NCBI GenBank assembly: GCA_900470195.1
Contig: UEIJ01000024.1
Coordinates: forward strand, 295,438 to 359,437
Length of the DNA: 64,000 nucleotides
Reading direction: 5' to 3'
DNA from: Hyphomicrobiales bacterium
GTDB lineage: Bacteria; Pseudomonadota; Alphaproteobacteria; Rhizobiales; Rhizobiaceae
Of this stretch, positions 29,414-39,005 are shown one piece after another. Position numbers and translations under genes: made by a program. A model generated the notes under the pieces. It worked only from the letters and a program-made list of their open reading frames with translations. It searched no databases and had not been told where the DNA came from. Numbering within the stretch: the first letter of the stretch is position 1; each line of letters starts with the position of its first letter.

Positions 29414-30775
29414 CTATGCTGTATTCCTCAGCCACCGCTTTCGATAGGTTGCGTAGGGCCCATTGCCCGGCCTGAAAATCCTGCCGTGCTTTTCCGGAAC
29501 GGTAGCGCCCGCGAGCAATCCGGCACCAAGGGAGGTGCCGGTCGATCCCGTTATGGCTTCGACAGCGCGCCCGGTAAAGTTTGCGAGGGCATCGAGATAG
29601 GTCACGTTTCCGGCAAACGGACCTTCGACGATAACCGGGCCATCGGCACCCAGCAGATGAAGACAGGTTTCCGTCATCAGCGCGGCGTAGATGCAGGCGG
29701 CAACGTAGCGTTCCCCGTCGCTGGCCGTCTCCGCATTGATCCAGCGAAGGATGGAATGCGGGTAGGGGCCGCAGCCGGGAACGGCTGAAGGCAGCGCCAT
29801 GATCTGGCGCTCCAGCACCCGCGCCACAATATCAGGCAGTTCGGCGGCTGGAGGGATGGACAATCCTTCGGTCATGATGTCGAACTCGCGCCCGCCCATG
29901 TAACGCGCGGAAGGGACGGCGCGTCCATAGGCATCGACATTGGCCAGCGTATCGCGTTTCGGGTCCAGCCCGCCGAGATTGCCGCCCACGGCAAAGCTGA
30001 CGACCCATGTTCCGGTGGAAACGACCGAGAACGGGCCTTCCCGATCCATCAGATGCGCAAGCAGCGACGCGTTGGAATCGTGTATGCCGCAATGAACCGG
30101 GATCGGCTTGTCCAAGCCGATTTCTTTCGCAATTTCAGGAAGTACGTTGCCGAGCGCATCGAAAGCAGAGCGCAGCGGCGGAAATTTCCCGCGAATATCC
30201 AGCCGGTCAACGAGGGCCGAGAATGTGGATTGCTTCGGCAGCCACAAATCTGTGTGGCAGCCGAGCGAGGTCACTTCCGATGCGGCAATGCCGGTCAGAC
30301 GCCAGGCCCAATATTGCGGATAGGTGAATATCAAATGCGTTCGCGCAAAATCGGCGGGAAAGGCCGTCTTCAGATAGTGAAGCTGCGCACCGAGATTGAG
30401 GCCGAGCGACAAGGTCGGCGAAAACGTATCGCGAAAATCCGGCTTTATGGCCGCATAGGCGGCGCGGATTTCAGCCGGATATTCAAGTTCATAATCAAGG
30501 ACCGGCAATGCCAGTGTGCCATCTTCCGCAACGAGAGCCGCTGACGCGCCGTGCGTGGTGATTGAAATCGCATCGTAGCCCGGCTCTCGCGCAAATTCCG
30601 CAAGGCTTGCCAGAAAGAAGCGCCAAAGCGCCTCAATGTCGTAATGCGGGTAGGGGCCGTCACGAAGCACTGTGTTCGGCATGCGGCTGGCGGCAATCTC
30701 TTCGCCGCTCGCGGCGTCGAACACAACGACCTTGGCGTTTGTCTTGCCTATATCCAGAATGGCAATGTGTTTCAT
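29414..30775 (-). CDS. rhaK: L-rhamnulose/rhamnose kinase (FGGY family)
   Basis: 453-residue sugar kinase. The N-terminal ATPase motif [15 protein letters not shown] (about residues 5-19) matches FGGY kinases of the rhizobial RhaK kind, and GIHDSNASL and STGTWVVSF (middle) are further family blocks. It phosphorylates the sugar after import; in Rhizobium leguminosarum RhaK is also needed for ABC transport, from memory. The start at 30775 is fixed by the ATGA overlap with the mutarotase stop. Last gene of the rhaSTPQUK operon. Confidence 0.93.
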   Translation of the reverse strand: MKHIAILDIGKTNAKVVVFDAASGEEIAASRMPNTVLRDGPYPHYDIEALWRFFLASLAEFAREPGYDAISITTHGASAALVAEDGTLALPVLDYELEYPAEIRAAYAAIKPDFRDTFSPTLSLGLNLGAQLHYLKTAFPADFARTHLIFTYPQYWAWRLTGIAASEVTSLGCHTDLWLPKQSTFSALVDRLDIRGKFPPLRSAFDALGNVLPEIAKEIGLDKPIPVHCGIHDSNASLLAHLMDREGPFSVVSTGTWVVSFAVGGNLGGLDPKRDTLANVDAYGRAVPSARYMGGREFDIMTEGLSIPPAAELPDIVARVLERQIMALPSAVPGCGPYPHSILRWINAETASDGERYVAACIYAALMTETCLHLLGADGPVIVEGPFAGNVTYLDALANFTGRAVEAITGSTGTSLGAGLLAGATVPEKHGRIFRPGNGPYATYRKRWLRNTA

Positions 30776-31092
30776 GGCATATAAAAGACCGGCTTGAGGT
30801 CGGCGGAAACCGGCGAGTTGTCCGAATTGGTCGCCATGATGTCGGCCATATGCACCCACCATTTCTTCATCACAGGATGGTTGGGCAGGGCCGCCATGTC
30901 GTGGGTGGCCGTGCGCGTCAGCACGCCAAACAGGATATTGGTTTCTTCATCGAGATAGATGGCATAGTCCGATACGCCCGCTTCGCGCAAAAGTTCGACC
31001 AGTTCCGGCCAAATCTCGTCGTGGCGGCGGCGATATTCCGCTTCCATGCCGGGATTGAGCTTCATGCGAAATGCATAGCGTTCACGGGTCAT
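30772..31092 (-). CDS. rhaM: L-rhamnose mutarotase
   Basis: 106-residue enzyme of the RhaM/RhaU family that interconverts alpha and beta L-rhamnose. The motif [27 protein letters not shown] (about residues 5-31) contains the catalytic His, and the C-terminal [12 protein letters not shown] is conserved in the family. Both ends overlap neighbouring genes by four bases (ATGA), so translation is probably coupled through rhaQ-rhaM-rhaK. Called rhaU in Rhizobium leguminosarum. Confidence 0.95.
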   Translation of the reverse strand: MTRERYAFRMKLNPGMEAEYRRRHDEIWPELVELLREAGVSDYAIYLDEETNILFGVLTRTATHDMAALPNHPVMKKWWVHMADIMATNSDNSPVSADLKPVFYMP

Positions 31093-32087
31093 GCCGCGCG
31101 CCTCCCCTTGAATTGGCGGATGAGGATCGGCAGCGAAATGGTGACGATGAGCAGCAGGCCGATAAAGATCGACATGACGATGCCCGGCACATTGAGAAGG
31201 CCAAGCCCGAAGGTCACAAGGCCCATCACGAAAGCCGCAATCACCACACCGACAATGGTGCCCGAACCGCCAAGGATAGACACGCCGCCCAGCACGACCA
31301 TGGTGACGATTTCCAGTTCCCAGCCTTGTGCGATGGAGGGGCGCGTGGAGCCAAGGCGAGAGGTCAAGCAGACGGCGGCGATGCCGCTCATCACGCCTGT
31401 CATCAGGAAAAGCACGAATTTGGTTTTCTCAACCGGGATGCCGGAAAACCGCGCCGCAAATTCATTATTGCCGATGGCATAGACGCGGCGTCCGAAACTG
31501 GTCCAGTGCAGCAGAACGCCGAACAGCACGGCAAACAGAATGAACAGCGCGAATTCAAACGAGATCACCCAGAACACATAGCCCTGACCGAAATAGGCAA
31601 AGCTTTCCGGATAGCCGCCAAAGGCCTGATCGCCCAGCACGATATAGGAAATACCGCGGAAAAGGCTCATCGTGCCGATGGTCACGACGATGGATGGCAG
31701 CTTCAATCCGGCCACCAGCCCGCCATTGATCGCACCGCAGACAAGGCCGGTGCCGATGCCGATCACGACGAGGCCGGGTGTGCCGACGCCAGCCTGCGCA
31801 GCCGCGCCCATCGCTGTCGATGCAAGCGCGATGATTGCGGCGACCGAAAGGTCGATTTCACCGGAAATGATGAGCAGCGTCATCGCAAAGGCGATCAGCG
31901 CCTTTTCGGTGAAGTTGAACGTGGCATCCGACAGGTTCCACGTATTGAGGAAATAAGGCGAAGCGAAGGAATTGGCGATGAAAATCGCAATCGCCACGCC
32001 AAGCAGCAGCATTTCCCAGCTGGCAAAGATGCGCGAGAAGGGCGTGCCGAGGCGGTCTGGAATGTGACGGCGCTGTTCGTTATTCAT
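31089..32087 (-). CDS. rhaQ: Rhamnose ABC transporter permease
   Basis: 332-residue CUT2 permease with about ten hydrophobic segments, beginning [41 protein letters not shown] (about residues 73-90) is the typical permease block of the RbsC family. It pairs with RhaP. Its start overlaps the rhaP stop by four bases and its stop overlaps rhaM. Confidence 0.94.
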   Translation of the reverse strand: MNNEQRRHIPDRLGTPFSRIFASWEMLLLGVAIAIFIANSFASPYFLNTWNLSDATFNFTEKALIAFAMTLLIISGEIDLSVAAIIALASTAMGAAAQAGVGTPGLVVIGIGTGLVCGAINGGLVAGLKLPSIVVTIGTMSLFRGISYIVLGDQAFGGYPESFAYFGQGYVFWVISFEFALFILFAVLFGVLLHWTSFGRRVYAIGNNEFAARFSGIPVEKTKFVLFLMTGVMSGIAAVCLTSRLGSTRPSIAQGWELEIVTMVVLGGVSILGGSGTIVGVVIAAFVMGLVTFGLGLLNVPGIVMSIFIGLLLIVTISLPILIRQFKGRRAA

Positions 32088-33082
32088 GCCGCTACCTCCT
32101 CGTAAGTCTTGGCGGCTTTATCGCGCAGGATGATGCGTCCGCGCCGCTTTTCCTGCCGCGCATTGAAGATCACGGCCAGAATGATGACGGAGCCGGAGAT
32201 CGCCATCTGCCAGAAGGGCGATATGTCGATCACCGGCAGGGCGTTCTTGATGACGCCGAGGAACAGCGCGCCCAGCACCGCACCGGCAACGGTGCCAATG
32301 CCGCCGAGCGTCGAGATGCCGCCGATGACGCAGGCTGCAACGCTGTCGAGTTCGAAACCGGCGGCCACATCCACATAGGCGACGGCATAGCGCGACACCC
32401 AGAGATAACCGCAAAGCCCGGCGAGCGCGCCCGAAAGCACGAAGGCGAAGAAACGTGTGCGGCCAACGTCGATGCCGGTATAGACGGCGGCGGTCGGATT
32501 GCCGCCGGAAGCATAAAGGGCGCGGCCGAAGAATGTGCGCGTCAGCAGCACATAGACAAGCGCAACGATCAGGATAGCCGTCCAGCCGAGGAGCGGCAGG
32601 CCGAGAAAAGGCGTGCGCGGCGTATTGAGGAAGGACGCCGTCATCTGATGCGCATTGACCCACGCGCCGCCGGAAAGCACGAAGGCCATGCCGCGATAGA
32701 TGGTGAGCGTGCCAAGCGTGACGACAATCGCCGGAATGTTGAGCTTCCAGACCAGAATGCCGTTGATTGCGCCCAGAACCGCGCCGATGCCAATCGCAAG
32801 TACGATCAGCAGCACCAGCGGCAGGTCCGGATAGGTGGCGTTGAGCATCGCAACGGCCATGCCGGTAAAGGCGAGATTGGCGGCGACCGACAGATCGATT
32901 GACTTGGTCAGGATCACCGCCATCTGTCCAAGCGCGATGATGATCAGGATCGACGTGTCGTTGAAGATGCCTGCCAGATTGCCGACGCTGGCAAAGCCCG
33001 GCGCGCGGCTTGCAAACAGCCCCACCATAAGCGCAATGATGACGAGGAGCAGGAGTTCGCGCTGCTTGAGCAACTGTTTCAT
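32084..33082 (-). CDS. rhaP: Rhamnose ABC transporter permease
   Basis: 332-residue CUT2 permease, same family as the next gene. Features are ILTKSIDLSVAANLAFTGMA (about residues 57-77) and GGISTLGGIGTVAGAVLGALFLG near the C-terminus. The two permeases probably form a heterodimer, as in the rhizobial system. It lies three bases after the rhaT stop and overlaps rhaQ by four. Confidence 0.94.
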   Translation of the reverse strand: MKQLLKQRELLLLVIIALMVGLFASRAPGFASVGNLAGIFNDTSILIIIALGQMAVILTKSIDLSVAANLAFTGMAVAMLNATYPDLPLVLLIVLAIGIGAVLGAINGILVWKLNIPAIVVTLGTLTIYRGMAFVLSGGAWVNAHQMTASFLNTPRTPFLGLPLLGWTAILIVALVYVLLTRTFFGRALYASGGNPTAAVYTGIDVGRTRFFAFVLSGALAGLCGYLWVSRYAVAYVDVAAGFELDSVAACVIGGISTLGGIGTVAGAVLGALFLGVIKNALPVIDISPFWQMAISGSVIILAVIFNARQEKRRGRIILRDKAAKTYEEVAA

Positions 33083-33085
33083 CGT

Positions 33086-34639
33086 CTACTCCGTATTTCC
33101 GGTGGCGGCGCGCACCAGCACTTCCGCATCGAGGCAGGCGCGTTCGAAGATACCTTCCATGAGGCCCTCGCGCATGACCATCACCCGGTCCGACATGCCG
33201 ATGATTTCCGGCAGTTCCGACGAGATCATGATGATGCTGAGGCCCTCGGCGGCGAGTTCGCTGATGAAGGCATGAACCGCTGCCTTGGAGCCGATATCGA
33301 TGCCCTTGGTCGGCTCGTCGAGAATGATGACCTTCGGATTGGTGGCAAGCCATTTTCCGATGACGACCTTCTGCTGGTTGCCGCCGGATAGCGTCCCGAC
33401 CGGTACGGAAAGGGCGGCGGCGCGCAGGTCGAAGCGTTCGGCATATTTGCGCGCCAGCGCCAGCTCTTCCGCCATGCGCAGAAAACCATTGCGCGAGGTG
33501 CGCGCCAGCGACGGCAGCGACACATTCTGGAAGATCGGCAATTGCAGCACCGCGCCGTGGCGTCCGCGTTCTTCCGGCACATAGACGATGCCATGCGCCA
33601 CCGCATCGCCGGGGCGGCGGATGCTGATCTCACGATCTTCCAGCACGACACGGCCACGAGATGGCTTGGTGATTCCGAACAGCGATTGTGCAAATTCCGA
33701 GCGCCCGGCGCCGACAAGGCCGTAAACGCCGAGGATTTCGCCCTTGTGCAGCTCAAAGGAAATGTCGCGAAACTCGGTCGGGTGCGAATAGTTCTCAACC
33801 TTCAGCACCGGCTTGCCGATGGCCACATCCTGCTTTGGGAATGCCTGATCGACGGAGCGTCCGACCATCATGCGCACGATGTCGTTCTGCCGCGTATCGG
33901 CAAGCGTGCCGTGGCCGACGGCGTGCCCGTCGCGGAAAACCGCATAATTATCGGCGATTTCATAGACTTCATCGAACTTGTGGCTGATGAACAGGATGGC
34001 TTTGCCCTGCGCCTTCAACCGCGCCACGATGCGAAACAGGTCGTCCACTTCCTTCCGCGACAGGGCTGCGGTCGGCTCATCCATGATGACGATGCGGGAA
34101 TCCACCGAAAGCGCGCGGGCAATGGCGACCAGATGGCGCTGGGCGATGGACAGTTCCTTCAGCTTGATGCGCGCATCGACCGTCGTTTCCAGCGAGGACA
34201 GCAAGGCCTGCGAACGGGCATAGACAGCCTTCCAGTTGACGAAGCCGAACTTGGTGCGCGGCGCATGGCCGAGATAGATGTTTTCGCCCACCGACAATTC
34301 GTCGAAGAGCACGGTTTCCTGATGAATGGCCGTGACGCCGTGATCGGTCGCATCCTGTGCGGTCGCCAGATGCACCGGCTTGCCGTCGATGAGGATTTCG
34401 CCTTCATCGGGCTGGTAAATGCCGGTCAGAATTTTCACGAGCGTGGATTTGCCTGCGCCGTTCTCACCGATCAGCGCCGTCACCTTGCCGGGATAAAGCG
34501 CGATGTTGACGTCATCGAGCGCACGCACACCCGGAAACGTCTTGGCAATGCCGCGCATTTCCAGAATGGGCTGATCCGTGGCGGCAAGCGCCGTCTGCTC
34601 ACCGCTGGAAGCACCGCTTGAGAGAAAAGCTGCATTCAT
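33086..34639 (-). CDS. rhaT: Rhamnose ABC transporter ATP-binding protein (tandem NBD)
   Basis: 517-residue CUT2 ATPase with two nucleotide-binding domains. The first has Walker A GENGAGKST and Walker B RIVIMDEPTAALS; the second has a degenerate phosphate loop (GLVGAGRSE), signature LSGGNQQKVVIGKWL, and VIILDEPTKGIDIG, as usual in sugar systems of this class. The ATG at 34639 is preferred because CAGGTG precedes it by eight bases; the longer ORF lacks a site and runs into the hairpin region. Not related to the E. coli rhaT proton symporter despite the name. Confidence 0.93.
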   Translation of the reverse strand: MNAAFLSSGASSGEQTALAATDQPILEMRGIAKTFPGVRALDDVNIALYPGKVTALIGENGAGKSTLVKILTGIYQPDEGEILIDGKPVHLATAQDATDHGVTAIHQETVLFDELSVGENIYLGHAPRTKFGFVNWKAVYARSQALLSSLETTVDARIKLKELSIAQRHLVAIARALSVDSRIVIMDEPTAALSRKEVDDLFRIVARLKAQGKAILFISHKFDEVYEIADNYAVFRDGHAVGHGTLADTRQNDIVRMMVGRSVDQAFPKQDVAIGKPVLKVENYSHPTEFRDISFELHKGEILGVYGLVGAGRSEFAQSLFGITKPSRGRVVLEDREISIRRPGDAVAHGIVYVPEERGRHGAVLQLPIFQNVSLPSLARTSRNGFLRMAEELALARKYAERFDLRAAALSVPVGTLSGGNQQKVVIGKWLATNPKVIILDEPTKGIDIGSKAAVHAFISELAAEGLSIIMISSELPEIIGMSDRVMVMREGLMEGIFERACLDAEVLVRAATGNTE

Positions 34640-34672
34640 TGCAGACACCTGAAATCGATTCCGGAGAATGGC

Positions 34673-34734
34673 AGGCGGCATCCGTTCAGCGAATGCCGCC
34701 TCTTTTCAAGAATGCGCATCCTTTCGGGATGCGC
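34673..34734 (-). promoter_or_regulatory. Double hairpin between rhaS and rhaT
   Basis: Stem 1 uses GCGCATCC (34714-34721) and GGATGCGC (34727-34734); stem 2 uses AGGCGGCAT (34673-34681) and ATGCCGCCT (34693-34701). On the minus strand they follow the rhaS stop by nine bases and precede rhaT. No long T run is present, so they probably act as 3' stabilisers or partial terminators that keep the binding protein abundant. Confidence 0.7.
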
Positions 34735-34742
34735 TTTTCCGA

Positions 34743-35738
34743 TCAGAAGACCTTGGAGAACTCGTCGATATTCGACGCGTCATAGACGAACGGGTCGCTC
34801 ATCGCGGCTTCGCCATTGTCCCCGATCTTGATCTTGCCCATGCGTCCGGCTTCGATTTCCGAGCCCGGCTTGCCATCGGCATCACCCTTCACGAGGTGAT
34901 AGGCAATCTGGGTCGCGGAATAGCCGAGATCGATCGGATTCCAGATGGCGAATTCCTTGGTCGCACCCGACTTGATGGCGCCAGCCATTTCAGACGGAAG
35001 GCCGAGGCCCGTCACATAGACCTCGCCGATCTTGCCGGCATCCTTCACGGCCTGCGAAGCGGCCAGAACGCCAACTGTGGTCGGCGCAACGATCACTTTC
35101 ACATTCGGGTTCGACTTCAGGAGACCCTGTGCCTCACGATAGCTCTTGTCGGCAAGGTCGTCGCCATAGACGGTCGTGATCAGATTGAGGCCGGGGAAGT
35201 CCTTCAGCTGATTCTTCATCTCGCCGATCCAGATATTCTGGTTGGTCGAGGTGGTGGTGGCCGACAGGATCGCGAAATCACCCTTGCCATCCGGCAGATG
35301 ATCGGCGGCAAGCTTGAGGCACATCTTGCCGATCAGCTCGTTCGATGACGGATTGAGGTGGACTATACGGCCTTCAGGCGCGACGCCCGAATCCCACGAG
35401 ATGACCTTGATGCCGCGCTGTGCGGCTTTCTTCAGGGCAGGGACGACCGCATCCGGGTCGTTGGCCGAAATGGCGATGGCGTCCACGCCTTGCGCGATCA
35501 GCGAATTGATGACCTCGATCTGGCCTTCCGCCGTCGTTGTGGTCGGGCCGGTATAGATGACCTCGACGCCGCCCAGTTCCTTGGCGGCTTCCTGCGCACC
35601 CTTGTTGGCGGCTTCAAAGAAGCCGTTGCCAAGTGACTTCGCGACAAGCGCGATCTTCATGTCGGCGGCCTGCGCTTGGGCAGCCATGACGGCGACAGCC
35701 AGCGCAGTGCCGAGTGCCAGTTTCTTGAAAAGTTTCAT
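34743..35738 (-). CDS. rhaS: Rhamnose ABC transporter substrate-binding protein
   Basis: 331-residue periplasmic binding protein of the ribose/autoinducer-2 type. The signal peptide covers about residues 1-24 (KLALGTALAVAVMAAQAQAA), and mature sequence starts DMKIALVAKSLGNGFFEAANKG. The DPDAVVPALKKA and VISWDSGV segments fit the fold. GGGAGGAACGAGAC before the ATG at 35738 sets the start; the upstream in-frame Met has no site. First structural gene of the importer operon, 47 bases after rhaR. Confidence 0.94.
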   Translation of the reverse strand: MKLFKKLALGTALAVAVMAAQAQAADMKIALVAKSLGNGFFEAANKGAQEAAKELGGVEVIYTGPTTTTAEGQIEVINSLIAQGVDAIAISANDPDAVVPALKKAAQRGIKVISWDSGVAPEGRIVHLNPSSNELIGKMCLKLAADHLPDGKGDFAILSATTTSTNQNIWIGEMKNQLKDFPGLNLITTVYGDDLADKSYREAQGLLKSNPNVKVIVAPTTVGVLAASQAVKDAGKIGEVYVTGLGLPSEMAGAIKSGATKEFAIWNPIDLGYSATQIAYHLVKGDADGKPGSEIEAGRMGKIKIGDNGEAAMSDPFVYDASNIDEFSKVF

Positions 35739-35785
35739 GTCTCGTTCCTCCCAGTATAAAGACATATGTTTTGCTTCATTCCAGC

Positions 35786-36610
35786 TCAGGCAACCTCGGC
35801 GGAATCCCCCTGTTCGCCACCCTTGCCGGCATTTGCGGAAGCCTGCGCCACGATGAGCCGGATACCCGCATTTTCCACCATGCGCCGCGCCTCATCGGAA
35901 ATGCCGTCATCGGTGATCAGCGTGCTGACGCGGTCGAGCGAGCAAAGGATAAGACTGGAACGGCGTGTGAATTTCGTTGAATCGACCATCAGGACGAGCT
36001 CGTCCGCCTGGCCCATAAGCTTCTGTTCGCTCTGGATGATCAGCGCATCGGACTCCATCACTCCGAGCGGACTGATCCCCTGACAGCCCATGAACATGCG
36101 CCGTCCGTAGAAATTGCGGATGACGTCATTGTCGAAAGGCGAGAGGATCAGGCTCTGGTCGCGATAGATCGCGCCGCCAGGCACAATCACCGTGCTCTTC
36201 GACTGCCGCAACAGATGTTCGGCAATGGCGAAGGAATTGGTCAGCACCTGCAAGCGGCGCGCGGCAAGATAATGCACCATCTGGAAAGTCGTGGAGCCGC
36301 CATTGATGATGATGCTGTCGCCTTCATCGCAAAGCGCCACGGCTTCGCGGGCGATGGCGCGCTTGCGATCCGCATTTTCCGATTCCGAAACCTTGAACGG
36401 GCGGCCCGTCAGGCTGGCGAACTGCGGCGGATGAATGGCCTCGGCCCCGCCGCGCACGCGCTTGATACGGCCCTGCATATGGAGCGACGCAATATCCCGG
36501 CGAAGGGTCGCTTCCGACGCTTCCGTCAGTTCCACCAGATCCTGAATGGTGATCACCGGCTTTTCCTGAACAGCGCTCAGGATGATGCGGTGGCGCTCTC
36601 TTTCGTGCAT
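35786..36610 (-). CDS. rhaR: DeoR family regulator of rhamnose use
   Basis: 274-residue repressor-type protein. The N-terminal winged helix (RIILSAVQEKPVITIQDLVELTEASEATLRRDIASLHMQGRIKRVRGGA) is the DeoR signature. The C-terminal phosphosugar-sensing domain (SIIINGGSTTFQMVHYLA, about residues 98-116) shares its fold with ribose-5-phosphate isomerase. Negative regulation relieved by a rhamnose intermediate is inferred from the family. AAAGGAGGAGCC precedes the ATG. It leads the rhaRSTPQUK unit and faces rhaDI across a strong dyad. Confidence 0.93.
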   Translation of the reverse strand: MHERERHRIILSAVQEKPVITIQDLVELTEASEATLRRDIASLHMQGRIKRVRGGAEAIHPPQFASLTGRPFKVSESENADRKRAIAREAVALCDEGDSIIINGGSTTFQMVHYLAARRLQVLTNSFAIAEHLLRQSKSTVIVPGGAIYRDQSLILSPFDNDVIRNFYGRRMFMGCQGISPLGVMESDALIIQSEQKLMGQADELVLMVDSTKFTRRSSLILCSLDRVSTLITDDGISDEARRMVENAGIRLIVAQASANAGKGGEQGDSAEVA

Positions 36611-36651
36611 GGCTCCTCCTTTTCTTTGTATCGGGCATAAAGCCTGCGCAT

Positions 36652-36722
36652 GTCAATCATAAACAATCACAACAGCGCACAATAATCACTTTAATGATTG
36701 AAGATGATTGTTTGTGATTGAC
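36652..36722. promoter_or_regulatory. Candidate RhaR operator: 18-bp inverted repeat
   Basis: GTCAATCATAAACAATCA (36652-36669) is matched, with one mismatch, by the complement of TGATTGTTTGTGATTGAC (36705-36722). Between them lies a third copy of the half site (AATCACTTTAATGATT, 36684-36699). The spacing and the position in the divergent rhaR-rhaD gap fit two operators for a DeoR protein that could loop. Confidence 0.7.
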
Positions 36723-36836
36723 AGCAATTCGTTTGATACGTCATATCTCCCGCTAACATGATCGCTGGCGCATCGGACGGGCATATGGCGCGGACGTGCG
36801 ACTAGCGATCCACCATAACAGCATTGGGAGGATGAC

Positions 36837-38933
36837 ATGGTGGCCCAGAGCAGGCTTCTCGAAAACCGGTGGGACGACGCCAGGGCGGCAGCGATGGATG
36901 AGCCGGGCAAGTTGCTCTACCGCTCCAATCTGCTCGGTTCAGACAAGCGCATCACCAATTACGGCGGCGGCAACACCTCCGCGAAGGTCGAAGAAATCGA
37001 TCCGCTCACCGGCGAGAAGGTGCAGGTTCTCTGGGTCAAAGGTTCGGGCGGTGATGTCGGCACCATCAAGCTGGACGGTTTCGCCACGCTCTATCAGGAC
37101 AAGCTCAACGCCTTGAAAGGCATCTATAAAGGCGTCGAGGACGAGGACCGTATGGTTGGCTTCCTGCCGCACTGCACGTTCAACCTCAATCCGCGCGCCG
37201 CATCGATCGATACGCCGCTGCACGGTTTTGTCGCTTTCAAGCATGTGGACCACATGCATCCGGATGCAATCATCGCGATTGCCGCCTCCAAAAATTCCCG
37301 CGAATTGACGTCCGAGATTTTCGGCGAAGAAATCGGTTGGCTGCCATGGCGCCGTCCCGGTTTCCAGCTCGGTCTCGACCTTGAAGCCTTCGTAAAGGCC
37401 AATCCAAACGCAAAGGGGGTTGTCCTTGAAAGTCATGGGCTTTTCACTTGGGCCGACGATGCCAGGACTTGCTACGAAACCACGCTCGCCATCATCAACA
37501 AGGCCATTGAATGGCTGGACCGGAAGACGGCAGGCAAGCCAGCTTTCGGCGGCGCTGTCGCTCAAAGCCTCTCTGCCACGGAACGACGCGCCATTGCAGC
37601 GCGGCTGATGCCGGAAATTCGCGGGCTGATCGGCAAGGATGAACGCAAGCTCGGTCATTTCGACGATCAGGATGCGGTGCTGGAATTCGTGAACTCTAAG
37701 GAATTTCGCCCGCTCGCAGCACTCGGCACTTCCTGCCCGGATCACTTCCTGCGCACCAAGATCCGTCCTCTGGTCGTCAATTTTGATCCGGCCAAGCCGG
37801 ATGTGGACGCCGTGGTTGCCGGACTTGAGGGCGCGCTGGAAGCATACCGCGCCGATTACAAGCGCTATTACGAAGCGTGCAGGCACGACAATTCGCCGAA
37901 AATGCGCGACCCCAATCCGGTGATTTTCCTGATCCCCGGTGTCGGTATGCTGTCCTTCGCCCGCGACAAGGCCACTGCACGCATTGCCGGTGAGTTTTAT
38001 GTCAATGCGATCAATGTGATGCGCGGTGCATCCGGCGTATCGGAATATCAGGGCCTGCCGGAACAGGAAGCCTTCGATATCGAATATTGGCTGCTTGAAG
38101 AAGCAAAGCTGCAACGTATGCCGAAGCCAAAGAGCCTCGCTGGGCGCATTGCATTCATCACCGGCGGCGCTGGCGGTATCGGTTTTGCGACCGCCGAAAG
38201 ACTGGCAGGCGAGGGCGCTTGCGTGGTTCTGGCCGATATTGATGCAGGATCGCTCAAAACCGCTCACGAAAACCTCGTAAAGCGGTTCGGTGCCGATCAG
38301 GTGCGCAGCGTCGAGCTGAATGTCACCGACGAACAGGGCGTCGCAAACGCATTCACGGAGGCCAGCGTCGAGCTTGGAGGCATCGACATTCTGGTTTCCA
38401 ATGCCGGCATTGCATCATCCGCGCCGGTGGAAACCACCGAACTCTCCATGTGGAACCGCAATATCGACATTCTGGCGACCGGTTACTTCCTCGTTTCACG
38501 GGAGGCGTTCCGCCTGTTCCGCCGCCAGAAGATCGGCGGCAATGTGGTGTTCGTCGCATCCAAGAACGGTCTTGCGGCGTCACCCAATGCTTCGGCCTAT
38601 TGTGCGGCAAAGGCCGCGGAAATTCATCTGGCGCGCTGTCTGGCGCTGGAAGGCGCAGATGCGGGTATCCGCGTCAATGTCGTCAACCCGGATGCGGTTC
38701 TGCGCGGCTCCAAGATATGGGATGGTGAATGGCGAGAACAGCGCGCAGCATCTTCGAAAATCGACGTTTCCGAGCTTGAAGAACATTATCGCAAGCGCTC
38801 CATGCTGAAGCTGAATGTCTTCCCGGAAGACATTGCGGAAGCCATCTACTTCCTTGCAAGCGACGCTTCGGCCAAGTCGACCGGCAACATCATCAATGTC
38901 GATGCCGGAAACCAGCAGAGTTTTCCGCGCTGA
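36837..38933 (+). CDS. rhaD: Bifunctional rhamnulose-1-phosphate aldolase / lactaldehyde (short-chain) dehydrogenase
   Basis: 698-residue fusion. Residues 1 to about 420 are a class II aldolase with zinc ligands in HVDHMHPDA (about residues 136-144) and ESHGLFTWA; residues from about 430 are a short-chain dehydrogenase (Rossmann start FITGGAGGIGFATAERL and catalytic Tyr-Lys in SAYCAAK). The aldolase splits rhamnulose-1-phosphate into dihydroxyacetone phosphate and L-lactaldehyde, and the dehydrogenase oxidises the latter. The fusion form is typical of rhizobia. GGGAGGATGAC precedes the ATG. First gene of the rhaDI unit, divergent from rhaR. Confidence 0.95.
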   Translation: MVAQSRLLENRWDDARAAAMDEPGKLLYRSNLLGSDKRITNYGGGNTSAKVEEIDPLTGEKVQVLWVKGSGGDVGTIKLDGFATLYQDKLNALKGIYKGVEDEDRMVGFLPHCTFNLNPRAASIDTPLHGFVAFKHVDHMHPDAIIAIAASKNSRELTSEIFGEEIGWLPWRRPGFQLGLDLEAFVKANPNAKGVVLESHGLFTWADDARTCYETTLAIINKAIEWLDRKTAGKPAFGGAVAQSLSATERRAIAARLMPEIRGLIGKDERKLGHFDDQDAVLEFVNSKEFRPLAALGTSCPDHFLRTKIRPLVVNFDPAKPDVDAVVAGLEGALEAYRADYKRYYEACRHDNSPKMRDPNPVIFLIPGVGMLSFARDKATARIAGEFYVNAINVMRGASGVSEYQGLPEQEAFDIEYWLLEEAKLQRMPKPKSLAGRIAFITGGAGGIGFATAERLAGEGACVVLADIDAGSLKTAHENLVKRFGADQVRSVELNVTDEQGVANAFTEASVELGGIDILVSNAGIASSAPVETTELSMWNRNIDILATGYFLVSREAFRLFRRQKIGGNVVFVASKNGLAASPNASAYCAAKAAEIHLARCLALEGADAGIRVNVVNPDAVLRGSKIWDGEWREQRAASSKIDVSELEEHYRKRSMLKLNVFPEDIAEAIYFLASDASAKSTGNIINVDAGNQQSFPR

Positions 38934-39005
38934 TCCGGAAAAGGCGCTCCAGCCCTTGCTTTCGCGCCTTTTGTCCATGAAATTCGGGACATTCTGGGAG
39001 GAACC

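Noticed and set aside
32118..33353. 411-residue minus-strand ORF overlapping rhaP
   Set aside because: Out of frame with rhaP and rhaT on the same strand; Arg/His/Gly-rich with no family pattern.
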